Assembly: GCA_028277725.1 (NCBI GenBank)
Contig: JANQFX010000051.1
Span: 62,001-126,000 of the forward strand
Source of the DNA: Thiohalocapsa sp.
Lineage (GTDB): Bacteria > Pseudomonadota > Gammaproteobacteria > Chromatiales > Chromatiaceae
Direction of reading: 5' to 3'
Length of the DNA stretch: 64,000 bases
Shown: positions 17,477-25,393 of the stretch, piece by piece
Numbering within the stretch: the stretch's first letter is position 1
Layout of the letters: every line of letters starts with the position of its first letter
The notes under the pieces: generated by a model
Databases searched by the model: none
Told to the model about the DNA's origin: nothing
Seen by the model: the letters and a program-made list of their open reading frames with translations, nothing else
Position numbers and translations under genes: made by a program

Positions 17477-19501
17477 ATGGCAGCGGACTTCAGCCCATCC
17501 CGCCCCGCGGACGCCCAGCCGACCGACAAGGGGCCGACCCGCGAGCGCAACGGGTGTCCCTCGGAGTCGGACGAGTCGGCGTTCGAGCGCCTCAAGGGCC
17601 TATTGCTCGGCGATCAGCCCAAGCGCGTCGCCGATCTCGAGCAGCGCCTTGCGGATCCCGCCCGCCGCGCGCAGGACCTGGCCCAGGTGCTGCCGGAGGC
17701 TGTGCGTGCCTCCGGAGCGGCCGATCAGCGTCTCGCCGATGCCCTAGCGCGCCCGGTGGATGCCTGTATCCAACGCTCCGTCTCGCAGGATCCACAGCGC
17801 CTGGCTGATGCCCTGTTCCCGGTCATGGGGCCGGCCATTCGGCGCGCCATCGGCGAGTCGTTGAAAGGTTTGGTGCAGTCCATCAATCAGGCCGTGGAGC
17901 ATAGCCTGTCGCCACGCGGTTTCCGTTGGCGGCTGGAGGCGTGGCGCAGCGGCAGCACCTTCGCAGAGGTGGTGCTCAAGCATACGCTGGTATACCGAGT
18001 CGAGGCGGCGTACCTGATCCACAACGAAACCGGTCTGCTGATCGATCACGTAGTGGCCGCGACGGACACGACCCTCAAGGACGAGGACGCCGTTTCGGCG
18101 ATGCTGACCGCCATCCAGGACTTCGTGCAGGACTCCTTCAGTGCCGAGGGCGCGCCGCTGGAGTCCGTCGAGATAGGCCAACGCCTGCTCTGGCTGCTGC
18201 GCGGTCCGGCGGCGACCCTTGCCTGCGTCATCATCGGCCTGCCGCCCCATAGCCTTCGAACCGATCTCGCCGCCGTGCTGCTAGAGGTCCACGCGACCTT
18301 GGCCGCGCCGCTGGCCGGCTTTCGAGGGGACAAGTCTGCGCTGATGGCGGCCCATCCGCTGTTGGAGCAGTGCCTCGCCCTCGAGTATCGGGAGGACGCG
18401 GTCCCCGAGCGGCAGACGACCTGGTGGCCCTGGGGGCTCGCCCTGCTCCTGCTCCTGTTGCTGGCCGGGACGGGTTGGATGGCCTGGCAGCACTGGGATT
18501 GGCAGCAGCGACTCTCCCGTGCCCGGGCCGAACTCGCCGACACACCGGGCCTCGCGTTGCTGCACTGGGCGCCGGCGCGGCGCATCGATGTCGAACTCCT
18601 CGCCGATCCGCTGTCGTCGGCCGTCTCCGGGCCTGCCCGGCAGCGGGTGAGCGATGAGACGATCCGCTCGCGACTGCGCATCCGCACTCGCCCCTATGTC
18701 TCGGCCGACCCGCCCATCGTCCTGGAGCGCGCCCGCCGCCAGCTCCGCCCACCGCCCGGCGTGACCCTGGATCTGGACGGCGGCCTGCTACGCGTCTCGG
18801 GGCGCGCCCCGTCGGACTGGGTTGAGCGATTGCGCCGTTCACCGCTCCCGCCCGCCGGTGCGGAGGGGTTGGACCTCTCCGCGCTGGAGCCCGAGCTCAA
18901 GGACCAATCGGACCTCGCCGAACGGGTGCGAGCGGCGTTGCAGCCGCCCGAGGGCGTGCGCGTGACCTTGGATGGCACCAACGTCCAGCTGCGCGGCGCC
19001 GCGCCCCAGGCCTGGATCATGCGCGTCGCGGAGCGGCTGATGCCGCTGAGGGAGCTCACGGGCTGCACCGATAGAGGCCTGGTCGCAACGGAGGCCCTAC
19101 GCGCAAGGCAGTTGGTAGCGGAACTTCAGGGGCTGCGCTTGTACTTCTCCGAGGGCATCGAGCCGACGCCCGATTTTGCCGCCCGATTGCAGCGCGCGGC
19201 TGGCTGGATGCGTGAACTCGCCGACCTGCGCGACGCATTGCCCGGCCTATGGACCCGCATCGTCGTGGTCGGCCGGTCCGATGGGCTCGGCGATCCGCGC
19301 CGCAATCTGTGGCTGCGCGGAGAACGGGCCAGCTTTGCCGTTGCTCGCTGGCGTGAGCTCGGTGTCCCCGGCACTTTGCTCAGCGCCGAGGCCGCGCCGG
19401 ACTCCGAATCATCAGGGATGGCGAGTCGGAAAGACCGGCGCGTAGAGATCCGGGTCGAGTTGACGCTGCCCGCGCCGCGCGGTTGCAACCCGCCGTCCTG
19501 A
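17477..19501 (+). CDS. inner-membrane OmpA/BON-like protein of the GTPase operon
   Basis: 674 aa. Cytosolic N-terminal part of about 310 residues: FERLKGLLLGDQ, an ALFPVMGPAIRRAIGESL block and a WRLEAWRSGSTFAEVVLKHTLVYRVEAAYLIHNETGLLI domain. One membrane helix at about 317-338 (WGLALLLLLLLAGTGWMAW). Two BON-like repeats (VTLDLDGGLLRVSGRAPSDWVERL; VRVTLDGTNVQLRGAAPQAWIMRV). A C-terminal OmpA-like domain (VVVGRSDGLGDPRRNLWLRGERASFAVARWRELGVP ... RKDRRVEIRVEL). It has no signal peptide. It probably links peptidoglycan to the cytosolic GTPase and kinase; this role is inferred. Confidence 0.8.
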   Translation: MAADFSPSRPADAQPTDKGPTRERNGCPSESDESAFERLKGLLLGDQPKRVADLEQRLADPARRAQDLAQVLPEAVRASGAADQRLADALARPVDACIQRSVSQDPQRLADALFPVMGPAIRRAIGESLKGLVQSINQAVEHSLSPRGFRWRLEAWRSGSTFAEVVLKHTLVYRVEAAYLIHNETGLLIDHVVAATDTTLKDEDAVSAMLTAIQDFVQDSFSAEGAPLESVEIGQRLLWLLRGPAATLACVIIGLPPHSLRTDLAAVLLEVHATLAAPLAGFRGDKSALMAAHPLLEQCLALEYREDAVPERQTTWWPWGLALLLLLLLAGTGWMAWQHWDWQQRLSRARAELADTPGLALLHWAPARRIDVELLADPLSSAVSGPARQRVSDETIRSRLRIRTRPYVSADPPIVLERARRQLRPPPGVTLDLDGGLLRVSGRAPSDWVERLRRSPLPPAGAEGLDLSALEPELKDQSDLAERVRAALQPPEGVRVTLDGTNVQLRGAAPQAWIMRVAERLMPLRELTGCTDRGLVATEALRARQLVAELQGLRLYFSEGIEPTPDFAARLQRAAGWMRELADLRDALPGLWTRIVVVGRSDGLGDPRRNLWLRGERASFAVARWRELGVPGTLLSAEAAPDSESSGMASRKDRRVEIRVELTLPAPRGCNPPS

Positions 19502-20073
19502 GGCATGATCATGAGCCCTCAGACCCCTCCGTATTGGACGTCACTGCAACCAGAGCCCCTCGCCTCGTGGACGCCCGGAAGATTTGCATCCTCGGTGACT
19601 TCGCCGTCGGCAAGACCAGCCTGGCCCGGCGCTTCGTGCACCAGCAGTTCTCGGACAAGTATCTCACCACCGTCGGCGTCAAGGTCGATACCAAGGCGGT
19701 GGAGCTGGGCGCCGGCCGCGCCCTGAAGCTCGCCATTTGGGACATCGCCGGCACCGATACACCGACCGAGCTCCTATTGCGCTACACCCGCGGTGCCGCG
19801 GGTTTTCTGCTCGTCGCCGACGCCACGCGCGCCGAGACTCTGGACTGCTGCGCCGAACTCCGCGATGCCGTCCTAGACCGTCTCGGGCCGCTACCGCACA
19901 TCCTGCTCATCAACAAGTGCGACCTCGAGGCGCAGCGTGAGCTGACCGCCGCGGCGTTGCCATCGCCTCTCGACACCGCCCTGGCCCGCTTCGACACCAG
20001 CGCCCTGACCGGGGCCAAGGTCGAGACGGCCTTCACGGCGCTCGCACGAGCCATGCTGGAGTCGGCGCCATGA
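19483..20073 (+). CDS. Ras-like small GTPase
   Basis: Up to 196 aa. G1 is LGDFAVGKTSLARRFV, G2 is in YLTTVGVKVDTK, G3 is WDIAGTD, G4 is NKCD and G5 is TSALTG. G3 lacks the Gln of Ras DTAGQ, so intrinsic hydrolysis may be slow or need a partner. Start uncertain: 19483 is TTG and overlaps the OmpA-like gene by 19 nt; a GTG at 19567 gives a 168-aa form beginning MDARKICILG, more usual for small GTPases. The stop overlaps the kinase by 4 nt. It belongs to the uncharacterised bacterial Ras-superfamily proteins rather than MglA. Confidence 0.87.
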   Translation: MQPAVLRHDHEPSDPSVLDVTATRAPRLVDARKICILGDFAVGKTSLARRFVHQQFSDKYLTTVGVKVDTKAVELGAGRALKLAIWDIAGTDTPTELLLRYTRGAAGFLLVADATRAETLDCCAELRDAVLDRLGPLPHILLINKCDLEAQRELTAAALPSPLDTALARFDTSALTGAKVETAFTALARAMLESAP

Positions 20074-21686
20074 GCCTGCCGCCGCGCCTCGGGCGCTGGC
20101 TGCGTCGGCGCCTGGTGCAGCGTGCCCGGCCTTGCCTCATACGCGTGGATCGGGAGGGCCGATTGCTGGGCATGGACGGCGACTGCGCTCACTACGGCCT
20201 CGACGGATTGCCGGCCTGGGCCGATGTCACGCCGTACCTACCGCTGCTCGTCGGCCTGGACCTCAACGAGTCCGGTGCCGGCGATCCTTCCCGCGATGTC
20301 GAGTCCGTGGCCGGATCGATGCTCTGGCCGATGGTCGAGATTGCGGGCGGACGCCACGCCGACCTGCTACTGGAGGCCGACGGAGACGTCACGCTGATGT
20401 TGCTGACCGACGCGGACGACGCGCACGCGCGTCAGGCGTTGCCGCAGCAGCACGCCAACGAGCGGGCGCTGTTGACGAGGCGCCTGCAACGGGCCCTGGA
20501 GGAGCTGAAGGCCGCTCGATCGGAGCTCGAAGCGCGCAACCGTATGCTCGAGTCGTTGAACGACGCCAAGGGGCGGTTCATTGCCGGTCTCTCGCATGAG
20601 CTCCGGACGCCGCTGACCGCGGTCCTCGGCCATGCGGGCCTACTGCGCGATCAACTGGAGGCTGCACCGGTGCGTGGGGCCGCATCGCCGAGCATGGACG
20701 CGTCGCGGGAGAGCCTCGACGCCATCCAGTCCGGCGCGGAACACCTGCTGTCCCTGGTCGGCAATGTGCTCGATCACGCGAGCATAGAGACCGGACAACT
20801 GGTGATGAACCCGGCGCCGCTGTCGCTGGCACAACTCTGCGTCGACCTGCGCGGCCTGTTCGAGCGGGAGGCCCGGCGCCGCGGCATGACCTTTCGGGTG
20901 CGCGCTGATCGGCTTCCGCCGCGGATCGAGACGGACGCGACTCGGCTGCGACAGGTCATCATCAACCTGGTCAACAACGCCCTCAAGTACGCGGGCACGG
21001 GCGTCGTGGAGCTGAAGCTGGACTGGCGCGAGGGCCGGCTCGTCGTCGCCGTTGCGGACAGAGGACCTGGCGTGCCCCTGTCCCAGCGCGAGCGCATTCT
21101 GCGGCCCTTCGAGCGCGCCGATACCTCCAGCGGTGAGGGCAAGGCGGGCAGCGTCGGGCTCGGTCTGGCCATCAGCGCTGAGCTAGTGCGACGCCTCGGC
21201 GGCGAGATCCAGATCGACGATCATCCGGGCGGCGGCGCACTGTTTTCGTTCAGCATCGCGGCCCCCGTGTCGCAGGGACCAGTTGCACCGGCGGGGACCG
21301 CGGGGGTCGCATCGGCTACGGAGAGTGTGCACCTGTTGATGGTGGACGATGCACCCGAGATTCGGATTCTGTACACCAGCCTCCTCGGGAGGGCAGGCTT
21401 CAGTGTGCGGGCGGTCCGTGACGCGGAGGCGGCCTTGGCGGCCCTGGCCGGCAGGCGCCCCGGCATCATCATCGTCGACCTGAACCTCTGTGACGCCGAC
21501 GGAGCCGAGCTGGTCAGGCGTTTCCGAGCCCAGGGCTTCGCGGGCAAGATCCTCGGCTGGTCGGCCTCGGCCCTGCGCGCCGACCGTGAGCGCATGCTCG
21601 GCGCCGGCGCCGACCGCTACCTCGTGAAGCCGGTGCCCGCCGCGGAACTGCGCGACGCCCTGCGGGAACTGTTCGTAGCGCCTTAG
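20070..21686 (+). CDS. cytosolic hybrid histidine kinase with receiver domain
   Basis: 538 aa, no membrane helix. An N-terminal divergent PAS-like region (RPCLIRVDREGRLLGMDGDCAHYGL) and a coiled coil (ALEELKAARSELEARNRMLESLNDAKGRF) lead into HisKA (FIAGLSHELRTPLTAVLGH). HATPase boxes are NLVNNALKYAG, DRGPGVPLSQRE and VGLGLAISAELVRRLGG. A C-terminal receiver (LLMVDDAPEIR, IIIVDLNL, LVKP) has Asp in the acceptor position. No output domain is present, so phosphate may go to a remote partner. It overlaps the GTPase stop by 4 nt. Confidence 0.9.
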   Translation: MSLPPRLGRWLRRRLVQRARPCLIRVDREGRLLGMDGDCAHYGLDGLPAWADVTPYLPLLVGLDLNESGAGDPSRDVESVAGSMLWPMVEIAGGRHADLLLEADGDVTLMLLTDADDAHARQALPQQHANERALLTRRLQRALEELKAARSELEARNRMLESLNDAKGRFIAGLSHELRTPLTAVLGHAGLLRDQLEAAPVRGAASPSMDASRESLDAIQSGAEHLLSLVGNVLDHASIETGQLVMNPAPLSLAQLCVDLRGLFEREARRRGMTFRVRADRLPPRIETDATRLRQVIINLVNNALKYAGTGVVELKLDWREGRLVVAVADRGPGVPLSQRERILRPFERADTSSGEGKAGSVGLGLAISAELVRRLGGEIQIDDHPGGGALFSFSIAAPVSQGPVAPAGTAGVASATESVHLLMVDDAPEIRILYTSLLGRAGFSVRAVRDAEAALAALAGRRPGIIIVDLNLCDADGAELVRRFRAQGFAGKILGWSASALRADRERMLGAGADRYLVKPVPAAELRDALRELFVAP

Positions 21687-21715
21687 AGGGTGTTTACATG
21701 GTGTAAACACCCTCT
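21685..21715 (+). terminator. perfect 14-bp hairpin at the end of the GTPase/kinase operon
   Basis: AGAGGGTGTTTACA - TGG - TGTAAACACCCTCT is a perfect 14-bp inverted repeat with a 3-nt loop. It begins inside the kinase stop codon (TAG). It is followed by TGGGA rather than a T-run, so it may be a termination or stabilising hairpin, or a dyad operator (TGTTTACA-like) for bolA. Confidence 0.55.
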
Positions 21716-21842
21716 TGGGACGGCTTCGATTCCTGATTGGCGCTTGCACGGCACGGCCGACCGCCCCATGTCCCACGCGCATCCAAGATCGACGCCGATC
21801 CGCGGCGAACTCCAACAACACATCTACACGACGGAGCAAACG

Positions 21843-22079
21843 ATGGAAACAGACGCAGTCGCGCAGCTCATCCGCACCGGCCTGCCCGGCGCCGAGGTCC
21901 AGGTCACCGGCGATGGCTCGCACTTCGAGGCTGTGGTCGTCAGCGAGGCATTCGAGGGCCTAACGCCGATCAAGAAGCAGCGCCTGGTCATGGACACGGT
22001 CAAGCCGCAGATTGCGAGCGGCGAGCTGCATGCGCTGTCCATCAAGACCTTGACCCCCGCCCAGGCGAACGCCGGCTAG
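21843..22079 (+). CDS. ibaG: BolA/IbaG family protein
   Basis: 78 aa, the size of IbaG/YrbA. METDAVAQLIRTGLPGAEVQVTGDGSHFEAVVVSEAFEGLTPIKKQRLVMDTVKPQIASGELHALSIKTLTP has the BolA fold motifs, including DGSHFEAVVVSEAF and the RxxLVMDTVK helix. BolA-type proteins work with monothiol glutaredoxins in Fe-S handling. In many gammaproteobacteria ibaG follows mlaB; here it has moved about 20 kb away. The ATG giving METDAV is the family start; the longer ORF-track start is not supported. Confidence 0.9.
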   Translation: METDAVAQLIRTGLPGAEVQVTGDGSHFEAVVVSEAFEGLTPIKKQRLVMDTVKPQIASGELHALSIKTLTPAQANAG

Positions 22080-22094
22080 CGCCGGTGGCGCCAA

Positions 22095-23438
22095 TCACAT
22101 TTGCTCAAAGCAAGGGTTCGCGGCCGCGGACTGCACTTGCTCACGGCGCAGGCGGCTGGTCGCCGGATAACGGCACGTGAAACTGGTGCCGCGGTCCGGC
22201 TCACTGGCGATGCTGAGCTCCGCGCCGTGGCGGTTCATGACGTGTTTGACGATCGCGAGCCCGAGCCCCGTGCCGCCGGAAGCGCGCGAGCGCGCCTTAT
22301 CGACGCGATAGAAGCGCTCGGTGACGCGTGGGACGTGCTCCGGCGCGATGCCCGGGCCGTCGTCGGTCACCTGCAACACGGGTCCGCCGGGTTCATCGCG
22401 CCAGATGATCCCGACATGGCTGCCCGGCGGCGTGTGCTTGACGGCGTTGAAGATGAGGTTGGACATGGCGCTGCGCAGATCGGGCGGGTGCCCGAGCAGC
22501 AGCAGATCCTCGTCCAAGTCCAACTCGAAGTCATGGGCTCCGCCACTCAGGGCGCGGGCATCCGCCAGGATGACCTCGATCTCTTGAGGCACGTCCACCG
22601 GATTGCAGGCGGAGTTGCTGTCCTGCATCTCGAGGCGTGATAGCGTCAGCAGGTCCTCGATGATGGTCCGCATCCGGTTGGTCTGCTTTTCCATCAGCGT
22701 CAGCGGACGGCGGTGCTGCTCCGGGGTCAGCCCCGAGCCCGAGAGGTTCTCGACGAAACCGGCGATCACCGTCAGCGGCGTGCGCAGCTCGTGTGAAGCG
22801 TTCGCGACGAAGTCGCGCCGGATCATGTTCAAGTGGAAGATCTTGGTGATGTCGCGTCCCACCACCAAGCGCTGGCGCTTACGCTCGCCGAAGGGGGCCA
22901 CGCGGATCGACAGCATCAGGGACTGGTTGTGCTCCGGGGCCACCTCCAGCGGTCGGGCATATTCGCCGCCGTCGAGGTATTCCGCCAGCCCCTGCTGCTC
23001 GAATACGGCCGTCAGGGTCCGGCCCTCGTGGACCGGCCAGACGACACCCATCAGGGTCGCAGCGGCCGGGTTTGCCCATTCGATGCGCTTGCTCTTGTTC
23101 AGGACTACCAGGGCATCGGGAACGGAGTTCGCGGCCTCGCGAAAGCGCCGCTGGAAGCGGATCTGACGTTTCCGATCCTTCCGCGCACGCTGTTGATAGC
23201 GGCCGACGGTGCGGTAGACATCACCCCACAGTCCCATCGGGAAGGGCGGTGCCAGGCGATACCGGCGACGGATCAGGCGTGTCAGGCGGATCAGAAAGTA
23301 GAGCTGCCGCAGCAGGTAGAGGGCCAGCACCCAGAGCAGCGCGACGGCCGTCGGTACGCCGACGAACGCCAGCCCTGTTGCCAGCGCCGCGAGGCCGGTC
23401 AGCAGTGCAAGCTCGAAGCCCAGGGCCTCGATACGCAT
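22095..23438 (-). CDS. phoR: PhoR, phosphate-regulon sensor histidine kinase
   Basis: 447 aa. Two N-terminal membrane helices (ALLTGLAALATGLAFVGVPTAVALLWVLALYLL) without a large periplasmic loop, a positively charged linker, then a PAS domain (ANSVPDALVVLNKSKRIEWANPAAATLMG). HisKA: DFVANASHELRTPLTVIAGFVENL. HATPase: NLIFNAVKHTPPGSHV, DDGPGIAPEHVPRVTERFYRVDKARS, GGTGLGLAIVKHVM. This is the PhoR layout, and phoB lies upstream. It senses phosphate status with the Pst system, which is not in this window. Confidence 0.95.
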   Translation of the reverse strand: MRIEALGFELALLTGLAALATGLAFVGVPTAVALLWVLALYLLRQLYFLIRLTRLIRRRYRLAPPFPMGLWGDVYRTVGRYQQRARKDRKRQIRFQRRFREAANSVPDALVVLNKSKRIEWANPAAATLMGVVWPVHEGRTLTAVFEQQGLAEYLDGGEYARPLEVAPEHNQSLMLSIRVAPFGERKRQRLVVGRDITKIFHLNMIRRDFVANASHELRTPLTVIAGFVENLSGSGLTPEQHRRPLTLMEKQTNRMRTIIEDLLTLSRLEMQDSNSACNPVDVPQEIEVILADARALSGGAHDFELDLDEDLLLLGHPPDLRSAMSNLIFNAVKHTPPGSHVGIIWRDEPGGPVLQVTDDGPGIAPEHVPRVTERFYRVDKARSRASGGTGLGLAIVKHVMNRHGAELSIASEPDRGTSFTCRYPATSRLRREQVQSAAANPCFEQM

Positions 23439-23495
23439 CTCAGCTCAGCCGGCCGGCGGCGCGGCAGCTAGACTCCATGCTCCGGTTCGCCCACA

Positions 23496-24176
23496 TCATG
23501 TGCCCGAGAACCGGTAGCCGACGCCACGCACCGTCTGCAACAGGTTCTCGTGCCCTGTCTGCTCCAGCGCCTTGCGCAGGCGGCGCACATGCACATCCAC
23601 GGTGCGCTCCTCGACATAGACGCGGTCGCCCCAGACCTGATCGAGCAGCTGCGAGCGGCTGAAGGCGCGGTCGGCGTGGGTCATGAAGAAATGCAGTAGC
23701 CGGTACTCGGTGGGCGCGATGTCGATGGACTGGCCGTCGGCGCTGACCCGGTGACTGACGTTGTCGATGGTGAGTCCACCGATCTCGATCTTGTCGGCGA
23801 TGTCCCCCGGTTGCGCCCGGCGCAGCACCGCGTTGACCCGGGCGACCATTTCGCGGGGAGAGAAGGGCTTGGTGATGTAGTCATCGGCACCGGTGTCCAG
23901 GCCCTTGACCCGATCCTCCTCCTCGCCGCGCGCGGAGATCATGATAATCGGCATGGACCGCGACCGGGGGTTCTGCTTGAGCTGCTCGGCCAGTTCCAAG
24001 CCAGAGCGGCCCGGCAGCATCCAATCGAGGAGCATCAGATCCGGCTGTTCGCTGAGGAGTTTACGGGCCTCCTCTGCATGACCGGCCTCGAGCACGCGGA
24101 AGCCTCCCTCTTCGAGGGCGAAGCGGATCACCTCTCGGATATCCGGTTCGTCGTCGACGATCAATACGGTGGCCAT
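23496..24176 (-). CDS. phoB: PhoB, phosphate-regulon response regulator
   Basis: 226 aa. The receiver has acceptor Asp in LMLLDWMLPGRSGLEL and Lys in DDYITKPFSPREMVARV. The winged-helix output includes PTEYRLLHFFMTHADRAFSRSQLLDQVWGDRVYVEERTVDVHVRRLRKAL and VRGVGYRFS. It precedes phoR by 57 bp on the same strand and activates genes with Pho boxes under phosphate limitation. I found no convincing Pho box upstream of its own start. Confidence 0.96.
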   Translation of the reverse strand: MATVLIVDDEPDIREVIRFALEEGGFRVLEAGHAEEARKLLSEQPDLMLLDWMLPGRSGLELAEQLKQNPRSRSMPIIMISARGEEEDRVKGLDTGADDYITKPFSPREMVARVNAVLRRAQPGDIADKIEIGGLTIDNVSHRVSADGQSIDIAPTEYRLLHFFMTHADRAFSRSQLLDQVWGDRVYVEERTVDVHVRRLRKALEQTGHENLLQTVRGVGYRFSGT

Positions 24177-24295
24177 GTCATCCTCTGCGCGCTGCGACGG
24201 GTCGGACCGGGATTCTATTGCCGGTGCGTTACGAACAGGTTACCTCGGGTTGCATCTTGCGACCGTCGAGGCTTCGTCAGCAGCAGCGAACCGGC

Positions 24296-24481
24296 CTAGG
24301 GGCGATCGTCATAGGCGATGCCACGCTCGGCGAGCCAGCGACGGAAGCGCTGGATCTTGGTGTCCAGCGAGCAGGTCGGCGGCAGCCTGTCCAGGTCGTG
24401 CCCGAAGGCGACCTGGAGCTCGGTCTGCTCATCCTCGTCCAGCCCATGCCAATCGCGCCGCTGGCTCGCTTCTTGCTTCAT
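24296..24481 (-). CDS. small conserved-looking protein of unknown function
   Basis: 61 aa from the ATG giving MKQEASQRRDWHGL. It is charged and soluble with no signal peptide or cysteine pair, built of DEDEQTELQVAFGHDL and SLDTKIQRFRRWLAERGIAY, the latter an amphipathic helix. The composition looks protein-like, unlike the surrounding shadow frames, but I recognise no family. A longer start (MSHPTRGW) exists 19 codons upstream. It lies between phoB and the divergent Nudix gene. Confidence 0.5.
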   Translation of the reverse strand: MKQEASQRRDWHGLDEDEQTELQVAFGHDLDRLPPTCSLDTKIQRFRRWLAERGIAYDDRP

Positions 24482-24640
24482 AATTCTAGAGTCTATCGGG
24501 CAACGGCCGCTGGCCCAGCCGCGGGTCGGGTGGGACACCCCCCGCCGTGGGGAGGGCGTATGCTCCGATCTGTGCGTTTCGTCGGTGGGTGCCCTCGCAC
24601 CACTTCGCCCCTGTCATCGACCCACCGGAGCTGTCGAACC

Positions 24641-25240
24641 ATGGATACTACCGAATCCCAGGCACTTGCCATCCCCCCAACCGACGCCGAAGCTGGCAAG
24701 GGGCGCCGCTCCGTGTTCCGGGGCAAAGTGGTGGACGTCGGCCTCGAACGAGTGCGACTCCCGACGGGCCGGGAAGTGGAGCTGGAGGTGATCCGTCATC
24801 CGGGCGGTGCTGCGGCCGTGGCCATCGACGATCACGGGCGGGTCTGCCTGCTGCGCCAGTATCGCCATGTGGCCGGTGGATGGCTCTGGGAGCTGCCCGC
24901 TGGCAAGATCGACCCCGGAGAGTCGCCCGCGTCCACCGCAGAGCGGGAGCTGGCCGAGGAGGCCGGTCTCGTCGCCGCGAGCTGGGATAGCCTCGGACAC
25001 CTGCATTCGTCACCCGGTGTCTTCGCCGAGGTCATCCACCTCTATCTGGCCCGTGGCCTGAGCGAAGTGGACCTCGGCCACGAGGCGGACGAGGTCATCG
25101 AAGTCCACTGGCTGCCGCTGACGGACGCCCTGGCGTGCTGTGGCGATGGCGCCATCACCGACGCCAAGACCCTGGTCGGCTTGTACCGCGCCGATGCCTT
25201 GCTGCGGATTGGTGCACCGGATGCCCTAGACCTCGGCTGA
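24641..25240 (+). CDS. Nudix hydrolase, ADP-ribose pyrophosphatase type
   Basis: 199 aa. The Nudix box is GKIDPGESPASTAERELAEEAGLV. Around it are the ADPRase strands HPGGAAAVAIDDHGRVCLLRQYRHVAGGWLWELPAGKIDPGE and LHSSPGVFAEVIHLYLARGL, as in NudF-like ADP-ribose pyrophosphatases. It probably hydrolyses ADP-ribose or a sugar nucleotide to the monophosphate. I start at the ATG giving MDTTESQALA, which is the first with a sensible N-terminus. It is convergent with sucrose synthase. Confidence 0.88.
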   Translation: MDTTESQALAIPPTDAEAGKGRRSVFRGKVVDVGLERVRLPTGREVELEVIRHPGGAAAVAIDDHGRVCLLRQYRHVAGGWLWELPAGKIDPGESPASTAERELAEEAGLVAASWDSLGHLHSSPGVFAEVIHLYLARGLSEVDLGHEADEVIEVHWLPLTDALACCGDGAITDAKTLVGLYRADALLRIGAPDALDLG

Positions 25241-25393
25241 AGATCCTGGTTGGTGGTCCGACCGGCGCTGCTGTCGGATGGGAAAGACCAAAGCGAGCCC
25301 ATTTCTCGGTTGCCGCGCGGCGGCGCCAACGCGCTGCGGGGTCGAACTGGAGTTCGGCCCTCCGACCGCCGTGCTCCTGCCCATCGCGGCGTT

